Part shown: positions 56,905 through 64,000 of the stretch, piece after piece | Numbering within the stretch: position 1 is the first letter of the stretch | Layout: the number at the start of each line of letters is the position of its first letter | Assembly: GCA_024516035.1 (NCBI GenBank) | Contig: CM044964.1 | Coordinates: forward strand, 14,145,597 to 14,209,596 | Length of the DNA: 64,000 bases | From: Bactericera cockerelli | Lineage: Eukaryota > Arthropoda > Insecta > Hemiptera > Triozidae | Reading direction: 5' to 3' | Notes under the pieces: generated by a model | The model's input: only the letters and a program-made list of their open reading frames with translations | Told to the model about the DNA's origin: nothing | Database searches by the model: none | Program-made: the position numbers and the translations under genes

Positions 56905-57709
56905 TTTTTAAACTTTTTTTTTATATTTATTATTGGTTGAATAGGTGTAGGTTCAGAATTCTAATAGAGTCCTTAAGAACCTGAAGGTTGATTTCTAGGA
57001 GGGTTTTATTACTTATTCCCAATTCTGCAAGGGTATTCCATGTAAATGTAGGGATTATTCCACGTGCTCCAAAGAGAAGTCCTATTACTTTGAATTTTTC
57101 AGGATGAATGTTATATCTATGTGCTAGGTCAGGGATGCAGGGTTCGTAAATTGCTCTTTTCTCAGTGTTCACTGCTTCAGCTTGTAAATTATTTTGTTCA
57201 AATCGAACTGTAGGGTCGAGTATCAACACCTGTGTATCATCTGACTTCACTGCAACAATATCACATCTTCTTGTTGAAGAATCTTCAGAGACACAGCTAA
57301 GTTCTTCATCAACCTTCCAGCCAAGTCTACGTAGATCATTTGCAATGGAACTTCTGACTGTGTGATGACGGGTATTTCGGAGGAGTTCATTTCTTGGACA
57401 GGAACCGAGTACATGGGGCAAGGTTTCTTTCTCCAGACAGCCGGGTGTCCGACACTGGGTAATACCCGTGTTCCGTCCTGGAATTGCTCTCACTCCTGCA
57501 ATATTACGAGACATCTTGAGTGCAGTAGTCCACTCACTTGAGGAAAGGATTCTTTTCTCATAGACCCATTTGTTACACTGGGGTGTGTCTCTGTATAGTG
57601 AAACTCCAAGGCCTCTGAGATTCATTTTTTCCCACACTTCAAATTCACGCTCTCTTAGGGTGTCTCTCATATTTCCAACGGTAGTGTTAATATCTACTTT
57701 GAGTCCATG
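56905..57709 (-). mobile_element. 5'-truncated R2-type (RLE) LINE
   Basis: Minus-strand fragment bearing the C-terminal CCHC and restriction-like endonuclease domains (next entry). A very short A-rich 3' end (AATAATAAATATAAAAAAAA at about 56935-56910) follows the stop codon. The 5' junction at about 57709 ends in a foldback (57686-57728). There is no 28S rDNA around it. Confidence 0.75.
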
Positions 57710-57715
57710 ACTCAA
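56930..57715 (-). pseudogene. R2-type LINE C-terminus: CCHC zinc knuckle plus restriction-like endonuclease
   Basis: 261 codons open on the minus strand. Residues about 88-125 read QCRTPGCLEKETLPHVLGSC followed by PRNELLRNTRHHTV, the C-x4-C-x7-H-x4-C knuckle and R-x2-RH motif typical of R2-clade proteins. Next is the endonuclease core: RRCDIVAVKSDDTQVLILDP then TVRFE, matching the PD-(D/E)xK-like pattern of the family. The reverse transcriptase is missing, so this is a 5'-truncated dead copy, though without internal stops. R2-like RLE elements usually target rDNA or other fixed sites; here it lies in ordinary DNA, so it is a dispersed relative or a stray insertion. The annotated Met lies inside the junction palindrome, so it is not a natural start. 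Confidence 0.8.
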
Positions 57716-57728
57716 AGTAGATATTAAC
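57686..57728. repeat. Perfect 19 bp inverted repeat at the R2-type 5' junction
   Basis: GTTAATATCTACTTTGAGT (57686-57704), five-base loop CCATG, then the exact reverse complement (57710-57728). One arm is element sequence and the other lies just outside it. Confidence 0.97.
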
Positions 57729-57729
57729 T

Positions 57730-58315
57730 TTTACTGCTTCACTTTTATTTATTTCTTAGTCCTGTCTAGTGATTTCAACCTCCTTGTAAAACAGAAAATC
57801 GTTTTTCTTATCGATAATAAAAAAACTATTTCTGTTCTTACAAGAAAATTGGAAAATTCAAATCTAAAATTCTAAACTGTTCCTATGTAGTTTTCTTTTA
57901 TCTTTTCCCTTGATTTTCTCCTACTAATTCTATGAAACATTTAACTTCTTGGCATTATTGTCATTTAGCTGGCCACAAAGATTCTTGGAGCTTATGGAAG
58001 CAACCATTCTGTCAGCCCCAACTGATAGTACCCACCTCTGTCACTGGTGTATGAACCTTGGAGAATTTAGAATAATTTGATTCTGAACTTTGAAGGCCTT
58101 TGCACTACCTTCAGATGTAGGGGACTTGGCAATGTAAGTTTTTCAATAGATAAAATATGATATACCTAACTGAGATGTGGTTTTAGTTCTTATCAATGAA
58201 TACAATAAGGATACACCTCATTGGTTCACCCCTGAGTGCTTAGTGCTAAGATCTAATGGAGAGTTCACAAATGTTCCAATAAGCCTATTGGAGGAATCTA
58301 CTGATTAATCTACTT
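57730..58315. other. Intergenic sequence
   Basis: No gene or repeat recognised. Confidence 0.35.
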
Positions 58316-58321
58316 CATAGT

Positions 58322-58500
58322 AGCCAGTGCTGATGGCTTGATGTGTCACTGAATTTAAGGAACACCCAGCAAGATTAGGTCTTGAATGTGTGACTGTAGA
58401 TTCTTGTGATGCTAGGTATTTCAGACCCAATTGAGGCTGTGTTAGCCTGATGGGAGTACCTGGTTTGTGAGGCAAATGGAGGGTAAATTTACTTTTTAAC
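58322..58500 (+). repeat. 5S-derived SINE (family D), old copy
   Basis: AGCCAGTGCTGATGGCTTGA, CACTGAATTTAAGGAACACC and GTCTTGAATGTGTGACTGT follow the 5S order with many changes. The body ATTGAGGCTGTGTTAGCCTG and GCAAATGGAGGGTAAATTTA remains recognisable. Confidence 0.7.
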
Positions 58501-60097
58501 GTTTATGTTGCCTAAATTTACTTATAATATAGATGAAAGACATGCTAAGCAACAAACAAAAAAACTATTTCATAGTGCAAATAAAGTTTTTTATGCAAAA
58601 GTGTAACAATATTGTTTACATGCTGTGTGATTCTCAATTTTGCAAAGATTGTTCAGTGCCCAAGTACCAAGAATTTTAATTTTGTTGTTGTAGTAGCAAC
58701 GTCTATGCCAAATTGTTCTGATGTTCCCTAGCCTAACCCGGCTATAATAGTTTTAATGTTTAGTGTCTCTTTTAACATTGTAGAGAATAGTTACTTTATT
58801 TTGTCACGATATCTAATGGATCATTAAATTTAGTGTGAATATGAAATCACTTCTAGGACTTGTAAATCTGTTTAATCCAGCAGCAGCTATTTTTTTGATC
58901 CCAATACTATTTGTCATCAAATTCTCATAATCAAATAAGAAAACACCAAATTCTATATACCTACAAACCTTGCATCAAATACTTCTAGGAAAATTAAAAC
59001 ATTCAAAATATTGAATTCATAGGTTTGTTCATTGGAGCCTGAGTTACCTTAACAAATCATTTCAAGGACTTCAAAAAAAAAAAAAATTCTAAATACCAAA
59101 GATCACCTATGAAAATATAGTAATAAATGTGCCTCACAGAAAATAATTCACCACCACCTATACCAATGACAATCATAGAAACCAGAAATATTACAGAAAA
59201 AAATAAAGAAAATGTACATTTTCTAATACTGTGTCCTAACTCAAGTGCCCATGGGGCACTAGTTGTAAATTTATTTAATAACCCCCTTGCAACCTGGAAT
59301 ATTAGCCTCTTGAGATGACTACTTGCCCTCCAAAATTTAAATTTACCAGAGTATTTTTTTCCAAAGAAGCCATAGTACACCATACATATCAATAACCAAC
59401 ATAATAATACCAATTTATAGTCAAATTGTACAAGTGTTTTATTCACCTGGCTGAGTCTATCCATTAACAAAATTTTCAATGAAGTAATATCCCGGTAAAG
59501 GAATCAATCTTTGTCATCTAGTAGTGATGGGATATTCCCCTTACATAGCTTGCACTTTTGTTGGATGCTGTCAGGACCTAGGAAGCATGGCTTGCATCTT
59601 GCAATTCAAATTCACCATATTGAGAAAAAATTGAAGAAGTGGTTTGTGTCTGACTGAAAGAAGCAGCTGAAAGATAGGAGTGGGTTATAGTTTTTTTTTT
59701 TTTAATGTAGTACAAAATAGATGTATGCCATTACAGTGAGTTGACATCCAATAAAATTATAAGACACAGTGAAAGACATGGTAGAAGAATAATTAAGAAA
59801 CCATAATGAAAGAAATACAATAATTACTATGATGTAGATATCAATGTTTAATTTTTTTGACATTCACACATTTGAAATTGTATGTAATTTTATAAAAAAA
59901 AATGTTTAAATATGTTTTTGTTGGTTTCAATCTAGCATACTGCATTAATGATGTTTCTCCAAATTTTAAAACAATATACTTTTTCTTAGTTAAATTTTGT
60001 TACCAAAAAAATCCATTTTTATCTATTGTTTCTAGTTATTCAGGTACAAGGGTAAATACAGAGTAAACAAAAATTCCAGGAACTGATTTTTTTCTTT
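58501..60097. other. Intergenic sequence upstream of UPF2
   Basis: AT-rich. A 140-codon minus-strand frame (59057-59479) is the longest here and looks like chance. No promoter for UPF2 was identified. Confidence 0.35.
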
Positions 60098-60385
60098 TTA
60101 AAACCTTCGTTACCAAGCCAATTTTTTCAAGTTTTACGTAGGGACCAGGCAGTAAAGTCGCTGTTGCATCCTGGGTACCAAAATGATTTTTTTTGCATAT
60201 TTGGCATCGTATTTGTACAAGAATCGATCCTATATCTGTTCTAATACTAACAACCTACCACAAAAAGGCCATATAGGGATGTCCGGTCCCTCGTTAAAAT
60301 TTTGATAATGGCCACATGTGTGTTTCGGTCCCAGAGAAAAACACAAAAACATCCACATATGGCCGTTCGGTAACGAACGTGTTAA
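60098..60385. mobile_element. piggyBac-like MITE, 288 bp
   Basis: Bounded by TTAA on both sides, the piggyBac target duplication. Imperfect terminal repeats: left TTAAAACCTTCGTTACCAAG and right (reversed) TTAACACGTTCGTTACCGAA. There is no coding capacity. Confidence 0.7.
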
Positions 60386-60929
60386 AGATTTAAAATAAAG
60401 ACTTGAATTTTTGTGCATGCACTTCTTATGCAAATTTGCCGAACGTTTGTCAGAGTCAAAATTTCCTCAGGGTGTCTCAAAAGTATTGAAATAGGCATCA
60501 ACTTTCAATTTTTAAAAGAAACCCCCTCTTCTTTATTGAATATCCAAAATCTACATCAACAAAAATTAAACACAATTGACCCCTCACTCAATACTTTGAT
60601 TAAACAGATCTTTGATCATGGATTTTTTTTTATGAAAGTGTTAAAACCCAGAGTTTGGTAGATCAAATCAGTGTAGTGTTTCTTGCTAAATCACTTGGTA
60701 GCATTGGTTTTTCCATATTTAACATAGATTTTGTATATGAAATAAAAAATAAGTACATAGTTCTATTTCTTAAATCTTAAAAATGATAAAATCTGTTCTG
60801 GGACTTTTTGTTGACACTGAATGATATCTCTTTAGAGTCCTACCACACTCCTTAATATTGATTTTATTAATGTAGAGAATGAACATAATATGTTATGTTA
60901 TTAATATTAATAAATCTTCCATTTCACAG

Positions 60930-61027
60930 GTTTCAATTTGCCCCTCACTGTGTAACCATGGCACCAGTGAAATAACACCTCAACTTCTCTCGTGGCCAAT
61001 GCACCTGCTGACTCACAAAGCAACAAA
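60930..61027 (+). other. UPF2 5' UTR segment with a five-codon uORF
   Basis: TTCCATTTCACAG ends at 60929 and is a good acceptor. The exon starts at 60930. An ATG at 60958 opens MAPVK then TAA (60973-60975). The main frame has an in-frame TGA at 60968, so translation of UPF2 must start downstream of it, at ATG 61028. Confidence 0.65.
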
Positions 61028-63446
61028 ATGGAAAGCCATGCCTCCACTAACGCAGCCAGCATGGAGTGTGATTCCCTCGAAGTGTTTGATCTCATTCTCT
61101 CGGACAACTTCCAAAAGGACTCGGAGGATATTTCCTCTTCTACAGGCACCTACTCAGAGACCTACAGCTCCAGTCTGGTGGATGTTGGAAAGCCAAGAAG
61201 TACACATGACGACAATGTGGAGTTGTATGATATCATTGCTCGGGACAACTTCCACAATGAAGACACATACACGGCGGAGATATCTGCCACTGTTCTATCC
61301 AACTTACCAGGCGAAGATATTCAATTTACTAAAACAAAACACCTTACAACGCACAACCCAGTTCCCAATGCACGAAGCGAGCCGCTGAAAGACGCCTCTG
61401 AGCAAAGTGGGGCGTCCCCGAATGAGGCTGTGCTGAGCATCAGTCACACGCCTGACGCATGCGCAGAAGAATACGCCAGTCTGATTGCCTACTGTGACGA
61501 AACACGTCTGCGTCTTCAGTCAAAATCCGCACTGCGCAAGTCAAACCTGAATCCAACGCGGGACGAGTCCAGACTATCCAAGCTAGACTCGAGTTTGAAG
61601 AAGAACTCCGCGTTTGTGAAGAAACTGAAGAACTTCACGTCCTCCCAGCTGGACGCGCTCCTCAAGGACCTGGCGGTGCTGAACCTCTCCAAGTACATGA
61701 GTGAGGTGACGTCCGCGCTGGTGGAGGTGAAACTGAAGCTGACGGATGTGCCTCCCGTGCTGACGCTGTGCACGGAGCTGCATCGGGTCTACTCGGAGTT
61801 CTCCAAGCTCTTCTTCGAGCAGTGGGCGCGCGTGCTGTCACTCAAGAAAGACGATAAAATCGCCAACCCTTCCAAACTGCGCGTGGACTTGCGCTTCTAC
61901 GGAGACTTGATCATCTGCGGGATCTTCCAGACGAAGGAGGCGTTCTGTCTGCTGGGGAACGTGCTGACCTTCCTGATGATGACAGACAGGGAGGAGCACG
62001 CCAACCTGAGCATTGTGTCCAGCTTCTGCAAGTACTGCGGGGAGGACTATGGGGGCCTGGTGCCCAGGGGCATGCAGGCTCTGGGGAGGAAGTACAACGT
62101 GCAGGTGCCACGCAGTGACCTCATCCCGGGGGAGAAGCAGAGGAATGTGAGGCAGCTGCTGCTGGACTACTTCCAGTCCTTGTGCAAGCATATACTCAAG
62201 GTGAGCATCTACTCAAGGTGAGCATATACTCAAGGTGAGCATCTACTCAAGGTGAGCATATACTCAAGGTGAGCATCTACTCAAGGTGAGCATCTACTCA
62301 AGGTGAGCATATACTCAAGGTGAGCATAAACTCAAGGTGAGCATATACTCAAGGTGAGCAATGCTGAGCATATACTCAAGGTGAGCAATGCTGAGCATAT
62401 ACTCAAGGTGAGCATATACACAAGGTGATATAATATACTCAAGGTGAGCATATACTCAAGGTGAGCATATACTCAAGGTGAGCACATACTCAAGGTGAGC
62501 AATTGAGCATATACTCAAGGTGAGCTCCTTGTTTTTCTACCTTGGAATTTTCTTTTGCAAACTTTTTTAAATGAATATTTATCTACAGAGAGGTCTGCAA
62601 CACTCAGAGTCCTTGCCCCTTTTGCAAACTTTAAAGCCGAATGATAAAATAACGTTAAAGTAAAGATAAGACAGTCTGTCCTGTTTTTACTTTAGACTAA
62701 AGAGTCCCTTTCGCTAGCAATTTGAACAAAGTCTCATTTATTGGTTTAATAAACATACAAATTAATATAAATACAATAGTCAATAGATATATCTTAATAG
62801 TACAAGTAATGAAGTTATATTTGAATACATTTAGTAACATCAGTAATATACATCTTCCATAGTAGTACAAACTGGAAATGTGCCCACCACACTAGCCGCA
62901 TTCCCGCGCTGTATTGCAATGGACAGTCTTTGCATTAGGAACAATATAATAGTTAGTCAAATACAATAGTTAGTCAAATTGTTTTTTAAGTAGACTTTTT
63001 CGCCCATTTCCATCTCTGTTTCTTCGAAATATTAAGAACACTTGGACGACCGGGTGTACCACCGGTGGTACACGCGTGTCTGTACGGAATAGACCGAGTG
63101 TACCACCGGTGGTACACGCATGTACTACGCCTGTGAATAGCCTAAAACATCGCCGGTCCCACGGGAGAACTGACTAAAAACATGCCGGTTCTCTATGTGT
63201 TAAAACTACACAAACTCTCCTTGTCTCTTCAGGAAAACTCTGATCTCAAGAACCTGGAGCGGCAGAACCAGCGCATCCTGGAGTCCAAGGGCGAGCTGCG
63301 GCCCGAGAGACGCGACCAGTTCGAGGCGAGGCTGAGCTCGCTGCGGAAGCTGACGAGCAGCGGCGAGACCTTCGCCGAGCTCCTGGGCGAGACCCTGCCC
63401 GAGGTGCCGCGAGACAAGTGTGTGAGCCAGGAGGCTGCCTGCACAG
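61028..63446 (+). CDS. UPF2: UPF2, regulator of nonsense transcripts 2 (5' part, two coding exons; gene continues past the window)
   Basis: Coding exons 61028-62200 (391 codons) and 63233-63446 (71 codons plus one base). The first ends at CTCAAG/GTGAGC in phase 0. The second starts after CCTTGTCTCTTCAG and ends at GCACAG/GTAAAG. Residues 1-145 are acidic and low in conservation. From about residue 145 (EEYASLIAYCDETRLRLQSK) and through KNFTSSQLDALLKDLAVLNL, SKYMSEVTSALVEVKLKLTD, LRVDLRFYGDLIICGIF and KYCGEDYGGLVPRG lies the first MIF4G domain of UPF2. The second exon (ENSDLKNLERQNQRILESKG ... FAELLGETLPEVP) continues toward the linker before the second MIF4G domain. UPF2 bridges UPF1 and UPF3 in nonsense-mediated mRNA decay in the cytoplasm. 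The family is usually about 1,000-1,300 residues, so most of the gene lies beyond 64000. Both donors are copied into tandem arrays in the following introns. Confidence 0.93.
62188..62524 (+). repeat. 17 bp minisatellite copying the UPF2 exon/intron junction
   Basis: The unit ATACTCAAGGTGAGCAT begins inside the last codons of the exon and repeats about 18 times. Seventeen copies keep AAG/GTGAGC, a strong 5' splice site; one has AAG/GTGATA. Two copies carry an extra AATGCTGAGC-type insert. Only the first copy is the true donor (62201). Confidence 0.95.
62525..63031 (+). other. Remainder of UPF2 intron
   Basis: AT-rich intronic sequence without recognised features, from the end of the minisatellite to the MITE. 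Confidence 0.5.
63032..63203. mobile_element. piggyBac-like MITE, 172 bp, with duplicated 20 bp palindrome
   Basis: TTAA on both ends. The ends TTAAGAACACTTGGACGACC and (reversed) TTAACACATAGAGAACCGG share an imperfect terminal repeat. Inside, the perfect palindrome GTGTACCACCGGTGGTACAC occurs at 63054-63073 and 63098-63117. The right end lies 29 bases upstream of the second UPF2 coding exon, between it and the rest of the intron. Confidence 0.65.
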
Positions 63447-63570
63447 GTAAAGCAGCGACCAGTGGCAGAATCATAGCCAAAAAAATAATACAAAATATTA
63501 TAAATTAAAGTGGTAAAGTCCTATGATTCTGCGCTACCCACTAAAATTGTGACATAATAACACAAAGAAA

Positions 63571-63787
63571 AAGCATTATTACTATTATTACTATATCACC
63601 TTATTTATACTGCCCGATTAGGACTATTACGTCCCATTATTCCAGCAGTAAGACCAAGACATATTATTCTGTGGTAAAAATCCCAAATGGGAGGATAACT
63701 TGTCATGTCCCGGCTGGGTTTCGAACCCGCGACATCTTGAATCTCTGGATTCACAGAGTGCCGCCTTTACCACTGAGCTACCGGGAC
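63571..63787 (-). repeat. SINE family A copy in the UPF2 intron
   Basis: The minus strand starts GTCCCGGTAGCTCAGTGGTA, box B GGGTTCGAAACCC, body ACATGACAAGTTATCCTCCC and an ATAGTAATAATAG-type tail. It separates the exon copy of the 35 bp unit from the rest of the array and is among the best-preserved copies. Confidence 0.9.
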
Positions 63788-64000
63788 GGACAAGTGTGTG
63801 AGGTAGGAGTCTGCCTGCACAGGTAGGGACAAGTGTGTGAGCCAGGAGGCTGCACAGGTAGGGACAAGTGTGTGAGCCAGCAGGCTGCACAGGTAGGGAC
63901 AAGTGTGTGAGCCAGGAGGCTGCACAGGTAGGGACAAGTGTGTGAGCCAGGAGGCTGCCTGCACAGGTAGGACAAGTGTGTGAGCCAGGAGGCTGCACAG
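63788..64000 (+). repeat. 35 bp minisatellite copying the second UPF2 exon/intron junction
   Basis: Six or more copies of a unit holding GACAAGTGTGTGAGCCAGGA, GGCTGCACAG and GTAGG, running off the window end. The unit matches the last ~34 bases of the exon plus its donor (63413-63449). Each copy preserves CACAG/GTAGG. Confidence 0.93.

Noticed and set aside
59057..59479. 140-codon minus-strand frame with hydrophobic stretches
   Set aside because: AT-rich composition, poly-Phe at the end, no recognised motif and no splice or promoter signal.
61838..62191. 117-codon minus-strand frame
   Set aside because: Antisense of the conserved UPF2 MIF4G exon.
62188..62524. A CRISPR-like array
   Set aside because: Units are contiguous with no unique spacers, in a eukaryotic intron.

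Overview
The window is nuclear DNA from an arthropod, most likely an insect. It is AT-rich, genes are split by long introns, core promoters are of the TATA plus TCAGT-initiator type, and repeats dominate. A hemipteran-like host would fit, but the species cannot be read from the sequence. Gene-like sequence is sparse, and most of the 64 kb is SINEs, LINE remains, DNA-transposon relics, minisatellites and CT/GA microsatellites.

Layout. 1-5.3 kb: intergenic, with a degenerate minisatellite, CT tracts and a 5S-type SINE fragment. 5.3-9.9 kb: a nearly complete non-LTR retrotransposon (PHD-finger ORF1; frameshifted ORF2 with endonuclease and reverse transcriptase) that runs into a ~0.5 kb TATCTC hexanucleotide array. 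13.3-13.8 kb: a basic terminal exon of an unrecognised plus-strand gene. 16.3-17.9 kb: a 5'-truncated second LINE. 17.9-25 kb: a pyrimidine-rich block, a purine-rich block and SINE/LINE tails. 29.6-34 kb: a repeat-rich interval with a 1.06 kb long-TIR element holding a transposase C-terminus, a hAT relic with a BED finger, and a 333 bp near-perfect hairpin. 37.9-39.4 kb: alternative and terminal exons in the same splice phase as the 13.3 kb exon, so possibly the same gene. 44.7 kb: tRNA-Ser(UGA). 46 kb: a Thr-rich exon on the minus strand. 47.8-48.6 kb: a secreted beta/gamma-crystallin-like protein gene with a clear core promoter. 51.5-54.8 kb: a complete small heat-shock protein gene on the minus strand with heat-shock elements. 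56.9-57.7 kb: the C-terminus of an R2-type LINE. 60.9 kb to the end: the first coding exons of the nonsense-mediated-decay factor UPF2.

The two most interesting themes follow. (1) In UPF2 both visible coding exons end at a 5' splice site whose exon/intron junction is tandemly copied into the following intron: 18 copies of a 17 bp unit after the first, and at least six copies of a ~35 bp unit after the second. Each intron therefore carries a series of decoy donors, and use of any decoy in the first array would create a premature stop in an NMD-factor transcript. (2) At least five SINE families are present. One has a 5S-rRNA-derived head, another has a tRNA-derived head, and both share the same central domain. 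The tRNA-headed family also carries an RTE-LINE-like tail.

No operons, CRISPR arrays or prokaryotic features were found. All homology statements rest on recognition by eye, without database searches.
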